IMG/VR virus record: IMGVR_UViG_3300031524_000096
Coordinates: 1 to 21,109 of that record
DNA from: a virus
Reading direction: 5' to 3' (one strand)
DNA length: 21,109 nucleotides
The notes under the pieces were generated by a model, which saw only the letters and a list, made by a program, of their open reading frames with translations, was not told the origin of the DNA and searched no databases. Each line of letters begins with the position of its first letter. Position 1 is the first letter of the stretch. The translations under genes and the position numbers were made by a program. Positions 6,276-13,711 of the stretch are shown piece after piece.

Positions 6276-7064
6276 ATGAATGACGAACCTGAAGTACCCT
6301 TTGAGGCCCTCGAGCCCGCATGGGAGGCAATCGGCAGCCGAGTCTGCCCCGAGCCGGTCCCTATCGGCGCCCTGATTGCCCGCGCAGTCGATTCCGTGTG
6401 GCTGCATGGCCTTCCGGAGCCCGATCCAAGCAAACACCCCTACCAGGGCATTTGCCGCCAATGCGGGCAGGAACTGGATATCAAATGGACCCAAATTGCA
6501 AAGTGCACCGGGTGGTTCCCCGTCAATATTCACGTCGAGTGCCTGCCAGCCTATTGCGCGACGATCGGGCCGGCCGGCGAGCAGGCCGAACAGTGGAAGC
6601 GAATATGCCCGCCCGACTTCAGGACGCCATGGGACGGACAAAAAGGGAACGGGAAGCTGCTGTCCCGCGTACTTCAGTTTGACCCAAAGACTTGCAAGGG
6701 GCTGCTGATCCACGGACCAAGCGGAAGGGGCAAGACCCGCGTGGCGTGGCTGCTCGCGCGCCAACTCATGGAGGGCGGATTCAGCGTGACTTTTGTCGCG
6801 TCAATCGACCTGCCCGACGAGCCAACGAAGGAAATGATGCACGCTTCAATCCTCATCATCGACGACTTCGGCAACGACAGGATGCAGGCCAAGAGCGAGG
6901 CGATTGTGCTCAAGATCCTGCGCAACCGCACGGAGTGGCATCGTCCGACAATCGTGACGACGCAGTTTACAGGCGCACAACTTGAGGAGCGTTTCAGCGA
7001 CGGGCACACTGCAAGGGCCGTGATCCGCCGCCTGCGCGAATACTGCGACGGGGTGCCCGCATGA
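6276..7064 (+). CDS. DnaC-like AAA+ helicase loader with N-terminal zinc-finger-like segment
   Basis: This 262-aa ATPase probably loads the replicative helicase at the phage origin in partnership with the initiator encoded 2 nt upstream. It has Walker A GPSGRGKT (147-154), Walker B ILIIDDFG (192-199), a sensor-1-like TIVTTQFTG, and a C-terminal Arg-rich RAVIRRLREYC that could include the Arg finger/sensor 2. Before the ATPase domain, CRQC (60-63), C77, H86 and C89 could form a zinc-binding fold, as in other phage DnaC-type proteins with an N-terminal partner-binding domain. The frame is open from 6192, but the ATG at 6276 has an AGGGA Shine-Dalgarno inside the end of the upstream gene and avoids a long overlap. 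Confidence 0.88.
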   Translation: MNDEPEVPFEALEPAWEAIGSRVCPEPVPIGALIARAVDSVWLHGLPEPDPSKHPYQGICRQCGQELDIKWTQIAKCTGWFPVNIHVECLPAYCATIGPAGEQAEQWKRICPPDFRTPWDGQKGNGKLLSRVLQFDPKTCKGLLIHGPSGRGKTRVAWLLARQLMEGGFSVTFVASIDLPDEPTKEMMHASILIIDDFGNDRMQAKSEAIVLKILRNRTEWHRPTIVTTQFTGAQLEERFSDGHTARAVIRRLREYCDGVPA

Positions 7065-7123
7065 CCGCCGTTCGGATGCTGCCTACTCATCTGGCATCAC
7101 CAACCAAAATAATCCTATGTTAA
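7061..7123 (+). CDS. Possible 20-aa linking ORF between helicase loader and glycosyltransferase
   Basis: An ATG at 7061 overlaps the helicase-loader stop as ATGA. Its frame encodes about 20 residues (MTAVRMLPTHLASPTKIILC) and ends at a TAA inside the first codons of the next gene (ATGTTAA). This could carry ribosomes across the 52-nt gap to the glycosyltransferase, whose own Shine-Dalgarno is not evident. The peptide has no recognisable features, and such an ORF can easily arise by chance. Confidence 0.25.
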   Translation: MTAVRMLPTHLASPTKIILC

Positions 7124-8124
7124 ACATCGCCTACTGCACGGCTCGCAAAGAGCCCCACATCGAATGGTTCCTGTCCTCCCTCGCCAACGAGGCTGCCGGT
7201 GACTTCTCCCAGCTCAAGATCATCATCGTCGATTATTGGGCCAACCCCTTCGGCGGCACGAAACAGGCGCACGAGGAACGCCGCGCCTACATTTTCGACC
7301 GCGTTGACGATGCCGGAATCCCGCAGGAGGCCGTCAACTGGACCGCGCCCAAGAGCACGCCATGGCAGGGCAAGCAGCGCCAGACGCAGGGAGATTGGTT
7401 CAACGTGGCGAACAGCCGCAACACGGCGCTCTGCTACTGCGAGGACGGGCACGTCGCGTTCGTTGACGATCTAAGCGTTCTCATGCCGGGATGGCTCGGC
7501 TTCGCGGCGCAGGCTGCGATGATCCCGAAGACGATCACGCTCTGCCGCTACCAGAAAGTTCGGGACTTGATTGTGGAAAAGGGCGAAGTCAAATCCTTCA
7601 CCCCGCAGGCCATGGATTCTCGGGCGAAGCACTTCCGCGACCTGACGCGGCCACACCTGAACGCGCCGTCGGACCTGCATTACGGCTACGTGATCGGACC
7701 CGTCCATGCCTACCTTGACGTGAATGGCTACGTCGAGACAGAGACGGCTGGGCTCGGATTCGAGGATGTGCCGACTGGCATCAATCTCGCCAAGAAGGGC
7801 TATGCCTTCCGCTACGATCCGCGCATGTTCACCCTCGAAAGCGAGGATGGGCATGACGACACGAAGTTTCACAAGGCGGATTACGGGGTGTCGCCGAACG
7901 ATAAGAGCCACCTTATACTCCAAAGGTCTAAGACGGGAAACGGCTACGCGGCGAACGACTTTTGGAACGGCCAATCGCTGGCGGAATTGCGCGATCACGT
8001 CTTTGCGAAGGCGTCGAATCCATTCCCTGCCCCGCGACCGAACGTGCGCGAATGGTACTCAGGCATACTGCTTTCTCAATTGCATCAATATCCTGATGGA
8101 TCAAAAGTTTTAAGAGCCCAATGA
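7117..8124 (+). CDS. GT-A-type glycosyltransferase-like protein
   Basis: The 335-aa product begins IAYCTARKEPHIEWFLSSL and continues LKIIIVDYWAN, which resembles the opening strand-helix-strand of a GT-A (GT2-like) nucleotide-sugar transferase. HVAFVDDLSVLMPGWL supplies a DxD-like acidic pair for metal and sugar-nucleotide binding. GLGFEDVPTGINLAKKGYAFRYDP matches the late GT2 motif in which ED is followed by a helix. No membrane segment is obvious, so it should act in the cytoplasm. It lies in the replication operon, away from the other sugar-transfer genes at 13-17 kb. The acceptor could be a glycan, a protein or modified phage DNA; nothing in the sequence decides. The fold is fairly clear, the substrate unknown. 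Confidence 0.7.
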   Translation: MLNIAYCTARKEPHIEWFLSSLANEAAGDFSQLKIIIVDYWANPFGGTKQAHEERRAYIFDRVDDAGIPQEAVNWTAPKSTPWQGKQRQTQGDWFNVANSRNTALCYCEDGHVAFVDDLSVLMPGWLGFAAQAAMIPKTITLCRYQKVRDLIVEKGEVKSFTPQAMDSRAKHFRDLTRPHLNAPSDLHYGYVIGPVHAYLDVNGYVETETAGLGFEDVPTGINLAKKGYAFRYDPRMFTLESEDGHDDTKFHKADYGVSPNDKSHLILQRSKTGNGYAANDFWNGQSLAELRDHVFAKASNPFPAPRPNVREWYSGILLSQLHQYPDGSKVLRAQ

Positions 8125-8174
8125 AATACACCAATTGTTTTGAAAAAGCACACGAAAACAGGTTAAATACATGA
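8121..8174 (+). CDS. Possible 17-aa linking ORF after the glycosyltransferase
   Basis: An ATG at 8121 overlaps the glycosyltransferase stop as ATGA and opens a 17-codon frame (MKYTNCFEKAHENRLNT). Its TGA lies 1 nt before the ATG of the next gene at 8176. As at 7061-7123, the arrangement would let terminating ribosomes reach the next start. The stretch is AT-rich compared with its neighbours. Peptide function, if any, is unknown and chance is a fair alternative. Confidence 0.25.
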   Translation: MKYTNCFEKAHENRLNT

Positions 8175-8175
8175 C

Positions 8176-8472
8176 ATGAAGCCTATTAAGATACAATTCA
8201 GGCGCGACGGCATAGATTTCCGCCAGATTCGCCGGGAAGGCAACGCGGCGGTCTACGAACTCAGTAAACCGATTTGGTCAACATGTAGGTATGAAACGGT
8301 CGTTATCCTGCACCATAGCCCCCGCCGTATAGGCGAGGTCGAGATAGGTGCCTCCGAAGGGTACCCGTGTACCAACCAGTGGGGCAGGCTAGGATGGAGC
8401 TATCCCGATTTGGCGTGCGCTAAGGCCAAGCTTCAGGCGATTGCGGAAAAGCAGGCCCGAAAGGTGGCTTAA
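8176..8472 (+). CDS. Small hypothetical phage protein
   Basis: This 98-aa protein is not recognised. It begins with a basic beta-like segment (MKPIKIQFRRDGIDFRQIRR) and continues with strands such as YETVVILHHSPRRIGEVEIG. It ends in a Lys/Ala-rich helix (AKAKLQAIAEKQARKVA). Two cysteines (in STCRYE and GYPCTNQ) are too few for an obvious zinc site. It is the last gene of the plus-strand replication unit and its TAA overlaps the stop of the convergent gene on the other strand. The normal composition and good codon usage argue that it is real; no function can be assigned. Confidence 0.65.
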   Translation: MKPIKIQFRRDGIDFRQIRREGNAAVYELSKPIWSTCRYETVVILHHSPRRIGEVEIGASEGYPCTNQWGRLGWSYPDLACAKAKLQAIAEKQARKVA

Positions 8473-8843
8473 GCCGCCCATTTGCCTAATGGGCACCTAC
8501 TGGTGGCCAAATAAGACGCCCCCTTCGTGCATCCGCAGGATTTATGCCCGCACTCGCCTAAACCCCAATTACCCTTAGGGTTCCACAAATCGCACCCGCG
8601 GCAGACCGCCTGACGGGCCTTCCGGGCGTCCCGAGGCGTGAATTTCGCGCCCGCCTTGACCCACCGCACCATGTCCCGCTTGAGGTGCGCGGCCTTGCTG
8701 AGAAGGCTCGGGTGATTTCGGGGGAGCGTGGGCGGCTGAACAAGCGACGGCACTCCCCCGCACGGCGCGACGGTCCCTATAACCTGGGTGCCCGGCTTGA
8801 ACCAGACAACCCGCGCATTCTTAGTCTCTCCTTGGGGTTCCAT
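8469..8843 (-). CDS. Cysteine-rich putative zinc-binding protein at the end of the tail operon
   Basis: The 124-aa product from ATG 8843 carries a C-terminal cysteine cluster. AVCRGCDLW is followed by GECGHKSCGC and, 12 residues on, by SRCPLGKW. The spacing resembles a zinc-ribbon pattern found in small proteins near the tail genes of some phages. The first 80 residues contain a Pro-rich segment and KRDMVRWVKAGAKFTPRDARKARQ, a basic amphipathic helix. The frame extends upstream to 8876, but the ATG at 8843 sits 1 nt after the stop of the preceding gene, matching the tight spacing of this operon. It is the last gene of the 17482-8469 unit. The function is unknown; a role in tail assembly or packing is an inference from position. 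Confidence 0.6.
   Translation of the reverse strand: MEPQGETKNARVVWFKPGTQVIGTVAPCGGVPSLVQPPTLPRNHPSLLSKAAHLKRDMVRWVKAGAKFTPRDARKARQAVCRGCDLWNPKGNWGLGECGHKSCGCTKGASYLATSRCPLGKWAA
8476..8494. other. Hairpin GCCCATT-TGCCT-AATGGGC at the convergent gene ends
   Basis: This perfect 7-bp inverted repeat with a 5-nt loop starts 3 nt past the plus-strand stop and lies in the last codons of the minus-strand gene. A second palindrome, GGCTTAAGCC, covers the overlapping stops (8467-8476). There is no T tract on either side, so it is not a standard intrinsic terminator. It may still stall or stabilise the converging transcripts. Confidence 0.35.
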
Positions 8844-8844
8844 A

Positions 8845-9768
8845 TTAAATGGCCTGCACGGTGCATCCCGTCGCATGGACTTCCTCCCCCGACACGTTGG
8901 GGATCTGCTGATATTCCGATACGCCAGTCCCGGAGGGTGGTAGCGTCAATTCAAAAACCAATAGGCCGATGGGCACCAAGGGGTCCGAGGTGCCATAAGC
9001 CCTCTGCGACAGTTGCACCGAGATTTGGTAGGTCCCCCCAGGAGTGCCGCTCATACTTACCTGGACCTGCGCAGCCCTGAATGCGAAGGTGCGCGAACCG
9101 GCCTCGGGCGCCTGCGTGACGGAATAATTGGTGCTGCAATCCGTGCCTGACCAAGGAATACCAATAAGCGCGAATGCGATTGCGTCAGCGGGCTCGTCCA
9201 CGTCCGTAAGGTTGGAGGCGCTGCTCTGTGCCTGCATCTGGGCGGCACCGAAACCCCCTCCCCCGCTCTGCACGCAGGCGAAGGACTGAATGAGGGTGTG
9301 GCTCGTCTTGGTGAAGTCGTCCGTGGCCCCAATTCCCGAATCATTGACACTGATGGCCCCTGTTATGTCGGCCACGGGGCCGGTGGAAACTCCTGTAACG
9401 GCGCAAGACCCGCCGACCACAACCGCGGCGCCATTCGTAAAGGCGCGTGTCACCTTACCATAGGTATTCGCGCCCGAATACGAGGCGTCGGCCGAGCAGC
9501 TTATGATGGCACACCCGCCGCTATTGGGGCCGCCGATAGCACTCCAGCCCCCGCTTACCGTGAGGGTGCGGTAATAGAGCGGCGGGATGCTGGGATTGAT
9601 GAACTCGGCATAGCCTACGAAAACAGCCTGCCCGTCCGCGCTCGAGCGCGACTGGCATATGATCGAGCAACCACCCGGGCAGTTGCAGCCCGACTGGTCC
9701 GCGCAGGGGCAGCATTGGCTTGCGCCCCCGGTGGATTCCGGAACCTGGACTGTTCCCAAGGTGGCCAT
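8845..9768 (-). CDS. Putative virion/tail structural protein with cysteine-rich N-terminus
   Basis: This 307-aa protein is not matched to a family. Residues 19-38 are packed with eight cysteines (CCPC, then CNC, GGC, IIC), which could bind metal or form disulphides. The body is rich in Gly, Ser, Thr and Val with alternating hydrophobic residues (GKVTRAFTNGAAVVVGGSC, FAFRAAQVQVSMSGTPG, TYQISVQLSQRAYG), typical of beta-structured tail or fibre proteins. There is no signal peptide or transmembrane helix. It starts on the base after the hub-like gene's stop, so it is translated with tail genes. A tail-tip or fibre role is likely but inferred. It could also be an adhesin-like decoration. Confidence 0.6.
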   Translation of the reverse strand: MATLGTVQVPESTGGASQCCPCADQSGCNCPGGCSIICQSRSSADGQAVFVGYAEFINPSIPPLYYRTLTVSGGWSAIGGPNSGGCAIISCSADASYSGANTYGKVTRAFTNGAAVVVGGSCAVTGVSTGPVADITGAISVNDSGIGATDDFTKTSHTLIQSFACVQSGGGGFGAAQMQAQSSASNLTDVDEPADAIAFALIGIPWSGTDCSTNYSVTQAPEAGSRTFAFRAAQVQVSMSGTPGGTYQISVQLSQRAYGTSDPLVPIGLLVFELTLPPSGTGVSEYQQIPNVSGEEVHATGCTVQAI

Positions 9769-11286
9769 TTATCCTGGGACACCGCCGCCCGGCGACTCAC
9801 AATAGACGGCTATCGTGGATAATTGGCCTCCGTTGCAGATATTTATTGCGCACGTGGGGAGGTTCTTTCCAATCGCCGCCCCGCCGCCAGCCGCCTGAAT
9901 CACTGAAGATCCGCTGCCCGCCACCTTGTTGAGAAGCTTCTGGGTTTCCGGGGAAATACCCTGCGGACAGCTGCCGCCCGACACACCCGGCGTGTTGACC
10001 GCCGACAATCCTGAAATGACGAGCGGCCGCCGCGCGGTCATGTTGACCAGATAAGCGAAGGTTTGAGGGGCCAAATGCTGCGGCGTGCCCACCTTGGCTG
10101 TCGTTTCACCGGTGTAGAGGTTCTCCGTCACCTCCTGAATCGTGCTCCTCATGGTCGCCCAAGGCGTCTGTCCGTTCGCCAAATTAAGCGCCTTTCCGGG
10201 ACGAAGAATCCCACTGCATTCCTGCTCATGGGTCGTTACCGATCCATCATAAAGCGGGGTGACAAGGTACACATAGTACTGCAACGCGAGCCCGATGGGC
10301 GGCGTTTCCGTGGTCGTACCTGTCAACTGTTGGAGGTCGATTGAGCCAATAAGACACCCCGGCTGCGCGTCCGCGTTGCCGCCCGCGTTGTCCTGCGTGA
10401 TCGTCTGGACCTGCACAGGGTCTTGGCTGAGCGTCGCCGCACCCGTGTTCAGGACGCCGGTCGAGGGGTCAACACATCCGTTCGGAACGTTGACGTTGCA
10501 GCTCGCAATCCCGATATAATTGAAGCGGACGCCGGCCGGCACAAGGTCATCGCGCGGGACGAGCTCGAAAGACGACACGAGGTTTTCTAGGCTGAGGTCC
10601 AGCGTGACGGACGACAGCGCGGCGCGGTCATTCGCATTAAACGTGACCGATCCCGTCGAGTAGTTGAACCATGTCGCCCCCTGCGGCGTCCACTGCATGC
10701 AGCGGCGAATGACCGCGGCAAGCGTCAGATCGCGGGTCTCCTCAAACGGGACATTGATGAAGGCCGGCGCGATCCCGGGGCCTATGGGGATGCCGAGCAA
10801 CGCGGCGTATTCGATGATGTTCGTTATCTGCTGTCCGGTCGTTATCGAAGCGCCCGTCACGGGGTCTTGGAACAGGACCACCTTGGTCATTTTCTCGCCC
10901 AGCAGCAGGCATGTCTGGGCCTGCTGCTGGTAGCATTGGCAGAGAACCTGCCAGAGCGTCGTCTTCAGCTTGAACCATGGGCCGCTGACGACGTAGCGGA
11001 AGCCCTCGCTCGCCGCGCTTCCGAAGGCCGTCATTTTCGTTACGGTGCCGACAAACCAGACGGTTTTCACGCCGCCCGCGTACTTGTTTATACTGATGCC
11101 GCAGCCATAGGGGAATAGTGGCGCGGAAAGCGCGCTTGTCTTTAGCTCGAAGGTGAAATCGTCGTCGTCCTGGGAGCGGAAGGTGACCCGCGGGTTAATT
11201 ACACCCCATGCGGCAAGGGGCGACTCGACCGGCGGGTTGAAGCCCACGCCATTGACCAGCATTGTCCAGACAGTCGCGACGCTCAC
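9769..11286 (-). CDS. Putative tail hub / baseplate protein
   Basis: The 505-aa product starts at GTG 11286, overlapping the tape-measure stop as GTGA. The N-terminal region (GVINPRVTFRSQDDDDFTFELKT, then GGVKTVWFVGTVTKM and FRYVVSGPWFKLKTTLWQ) reads like the beta-barrel start of a tail hub protein, the class that includes phage late protein D and T4 gp27-like folds. The middle holds alternating beta segments (FELVPRDDLVPAGVRFNYIG). The C-terminus is a low-complexity Gly/Ala/Cys stretch. Cysteines cluster at LCQCYQQQAQTC. Its place directly after the tape-measure gene is where the hub is normally encoded. The assignment rests on position and general sequence character, so it is moderate. Confidence 0.55.
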   Translation of the reverse strand: MSVATVWTMLVNGVGFNPPVESPLAAWGVINPRVTFRSQDDDDFTFELKTSALSAPLFPYGCGISINKYAGGVKTVWFVGTVTKMTAFGSAASEGFRYVVSGPWFKLKTTLWQVLCQCYQQQAQTCLLLGEKMTKVVLFQDPVTGASITTGQQITNIIEYAALLGIPIGPGIAPAFINVPFEETRDLTLAAVIRRCMQWTPQGATWFNYSTGSVTFNANDRAALSSVTLDLSLENLVSSFELVPRDDLVPAGVRFNYIGIASCNVNVPNGCVDPSTGVLNTGAATLSQDPVQVQTITQDNAGGNADAQPGCLIGSIDLQQLTGTTTETPPIGLALQYYVYLVTPLYDGSVTTHEQECSGILRPGKALNLANGQTPWATMRSTIQEVTENLYTGETTAKVGTPQHLAPQTFAYLVNMTARRPLVISGLSAVNTPGVSGGSCPQGISPETQKLLNKVAGSGSSVIQAAGGGAAIGKNLPTCAINICNGGQLSTIAVYCESPGGGVPG

Positions 11287-12971
11287 GGCGAGGTGTCGGC
11301 GAGGGCGTTGCGGGCCTGGCGCTCGGTGCGCTCGCCACGCACGGCGGCATGAATGGCGACATGCGAAGGCCCACGCTCCTTCTCCTTCTTGGGTCCGGTG
11401 TTCGACGCGATGTGGTGCAGGGCGGCTGTATGCTTTTTAAGCTCTTCAAGGATTTCCTTCTGATGCTGCGCCAGGGCATGCGCCGCCGCCTTGTCCTCCT
11501 TGTCCTCGGATTTCTCGGCCTCGGACTTTGTTTTGGCTTCGGATTTCTCGGCCTCCTTTTCGCCCTCCTCTTTCGCCTTTTCCGATTTCGCCTCGGCCTT
11601 TGCCTGGGACTTCTGCTCACGGACCTCGGCACTTGCGGCCTTGGCGGCAGCCCTTGCCTCGGCGGATGATTCCTCATCCCCCTCTTTTTCCACGGGTGGC
11701 TTAGAAGTGTTCACCGTCGCCCTATCCACATCGCGCCCCTTGACGATGGCCTCGGCGACCTTGTTCGTCGCCGTAGCGGATTCATTGGCGGCAACCTCCT
11801 TCTCGCGATCAACCTTTAGCTGGGCTGACTGCAACACGTCTGCCGCCTTCGCCGCCTGATCGTCGATTGGTTGCTGCTTCGCCTCAATATCCTTTACCCG
11901 CGACGCAGATTCCTGCGCATCCTTTAAAGTTTGGATTCGCTGCTTATTGTATTCGTCGGCCTGAGCCTTCTCCAGTTTCGCGTCTATCGACTCCGGCAGC
12001 GCATCGACGGCGTTTGCCCCAAGATGCCCCGCACCGTTGTCATACGACAGCTTGTCGGCCGCCGCCGCCTGCGCCTGGGCTTTCGCTGTCGCTTGGTTTT
12101 CCTTAACGAGGGCCTGCTCGTAAAACTCGGAAGCCCTTCGGGCAGCGTCAGTCTTTTCAGCCAAATCCGCCTTGGCGTCGGCGAGCTTTTGCTGGCCTTC
12201 CGCCGCCACCGCAGCCTTCTTTCCCTCTTCATCCTGTGCCGCGCCAAGTTTAACAATAGCGTCCCGCAGCCCCTTCCCCGCTTCGTTCTGCTCCTGCTGG
12301 GCCTTGATGAGTTCCCGGCGCGCGGCATATTCCTTTTCGATATATGCGCGCTTGGTTTCGTCTCCACCCGCTCCCTCAAGCTCCTTCGCCTCATTCAGTG
12401 ATAGTTGGGATTCGGCAAGGGCAATCTGGGATCTCTCCAGTTCTTTTGCTTCCGATTCCGCCTCGGACATGCGTTGTTTTAGTGCGGAAAACTGTTCATT
12501 GATCAGCTTCAGCTCCTCCTCCAGCGGCTTGAACGACTCATCGACAGCCCTCTTGATGGCCTCCATTTTCTTGGCGGCTTCCTCTGCCGCCCTGCCGACC
12601 TTATCTGTCGCGTCGGCCGCTTCGTGGCCACGACCCGCCATTGCAAGGAATGCCCCGGCGACCAGGCCCGCCAGAATAAGCAGCACCCCGAGCGGCCCCG
12701 AGCCTATCAGGTGGGCCGCAATGAGGGAAAGGGATCGAAGCCCCCGGACCATCTCGCCCACGCCCCTTGCCCCCCCGCTCGCAGCCGCGCCCAGGCCGCG
12801 AAAGATTTCCTGCCCCTCACGCGAGCTTCCTGTCAGGTGCCGCAGTTCGGTCGCCGTCTCGCCGAGCGTGCCCTTAAGCCCCGACGCGCCTTCCTGCGCC
12901 TCTCGCAGACCGGAAGTGTCCGCGGTCGAGGTGACCTTAATGCCTAGGTTGACATCGCCTTCGTCTGACAT
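11283..12971 (-). CDS. Tape measure-like tail protein (long coiled coil)
   Basis: The 562-aa protein starts MSDEGDVNLGIKVTSTADTSGLREAQEGASGL, the typical tape-measure opening in which short helices with Gly-Leu repeats follow a beta segment. A hydrophobic stretch around residues 88-113 (LSLIAAHLIGSGPLGVLLIL, then AGLVAGAFLAMAG) is the membrane-active part usual in such proteins. Nearly all the rest is Ala/Glu/Lys/Gln-rich coiled coil, ending in a very charged EKSEAKTKSEAEKSEDKEDK segment. Tape measures set tail length and eject first; at 562 aa this would imply a fairly short tail. The ATG at 12971 was chosen over a GTG at 12986. The hub-like gene follows by a 4-nt overlap. A tail scaffold or internal virion protein is the alternative. 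Confidence 0.65.
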   Translation of the reverse strand: MSDEGDVNLGIKVTSTADTSGLREAQEGASGLKGTLGETATELRHLTGSSREGQEIFRGLGAAASGGARGVGEMVRGLRSLSLIAAHLIGSGPLGVLLILAGLVAGAFLAMAGRGHEAADATDKVGRAAEEAAKKMEAIKRAVDESFKPLEEELKLINEQFSALKQRMSEAESEAKELERSQIALAESQLSLNEAKELEGAGGDETKRAYIEKEYAARRELIKAQQEQNEAGKGLRDAIVKLGAAQDEEGKKAAVAAEGQQKLADAKADLAEKTDAARRASEFYEQALVKENQATAKAQAQAAAADKLSYDNGAGHLGANAVDALPESIDAKLEKAQADEYNKQRIQTLKDAQESASRVKDIEAKQQPIDDQAAKAADVLQSAQLKVDREKEVAANESATATNKVAEAIVKGRDVDRATVNTSKPPVEKEGDEESSAEARAAAKAASAEVREQKSQAKAEAKSEKAKEEGEKEAEKSEAKTKSEAEKSEDKEDKAAAHALAQHQKEILEELKKHTAALHHIASNTGPKKEKERGPSHVAIHAAVRGERTERQARNALADTSP

Positions 12972-13014
12972 CGGTTGCCGGTACACCTACCGACCTGCAT
13001 GCCGGGGGGCAAGA

Positions 13015-13710
13015 CTAGACCTTCGGGGGCGGATAAACGGTTCCCGCGTCCAGAGCCCGAAGATGATGCGGGTCCATCATGGGAGGGACATTGTTGTCGT
13101 TCCTGTCCGACAGGTCGCTCATGTTCTGGTACTGGACAAAAAGAGTCGGGTCCACGCAGTAGCAATCGCGGTCACGGTGCCACTTTCCGAGCAGAACGTC
13201 TATAGGGCCGTTTCCCGAAATCTCGGGGGCGATCTCGCGGGCGAACCCGCCGCGAATTATGTAGGAGCTGGTGGTGAACAGACGCCCGATTTTTATTACA
13301 TGGGGCGAGCGTCGAGCCAAGGGCATCTCCGCGAAGTGCCGCCCAAGGTAGAGCATGTCGAAGCGCGTCGGAAGCTCCGGGATGTAGGAGGCGAACGCGG
13401 CCTGCGGATCGATGCGCTGGCGGCAACGGAAGTCGGTGAAGGCGAAGTCGGCATCGTCCTCGAAGATGAGCGCCTTTTCCACCTTGTCATGCGCGATCAG
13501 CTCGTAAACGCCGCGATGGGATGCGACACATCCGGCATTTCCGCTGGGCACGCCATCGAGCGCGGGTTTGTCGTGCGCCTCGAATATCGTCACGGCGTCC
13601 ATTGAAATGCCCAGCTTGCCGAACATGGCGACGGCATGCGCAAGGCGGTCTGGACGCCGTTTCAGGTTTATCAGGTAGATGCGATCCACGAATGATTCAA
13701 GCGGAGTCAT
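13015..13710 (-). CDS. Glycosyltransferase family 25 (LPS-type) protein
   Basis: The 231-aa product shows the GT25 signature order. These are IYLINLKRRPDR (11-22), the SGNAGCVASHRGVYE segment (56-70), and LIFEDDADF (81-89) with the DxD-like acidic triad for a nucleotide sugar. LFTTSSYIIRGGFA and a C-terminal DRDCYCVDPTLFVQ also match. GT25 enzymes transfer galactose or related sugars in LPS/lipooligosaccharide and protein glycosylation. The frame is open up to 13767, but the ATG at 13710 sits 1 nt after the upstream methyltransferase stop. It closes the glycan/methyl-transfer group, and the tape-measure gene follows after 43 nt. The likely acceptor is a virion or host-surface glycan (inference). 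Confidence 0.85.
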   Translation of the reverse strand: MTPLESFVDRIYLINLKRRPDRLAHAVAMFGKLGISMDAVTIFEAHDKPALDGVPSGNAGCVASHRGVYELIAHDKVEKALIFEDDADFAFTDFRCRQRIDPQAAFASYIPELPTRFDMLYLGRHFAEMPLARRSPHVIKIGRLFTTSSYIIRGGFAREIAPEISGNGPIDVLLGKWHRDRDCYCVDPTLFVQYQNMSDLSDRNDNNVPPMMDPHHLRALDAGTVYPPPKV

Positions 13711-13711
13711 G

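Noticed and set aside
8476-8494. Intrinsic terminator for the converging operons
   Set aside because: The stem is perfect, but no T-rich tract follows on either strand.
12172-13605. 477-codon plus-strand open frame opposite the tape measure and GT25 genes
   Set aside because: It is Ser/Ala-rich antisense to a GC-rich Ala/Glu/Lys coiled coil, which gives long stop-free antisense frames. The minus-strand proteins have clear families and tight overlaps.
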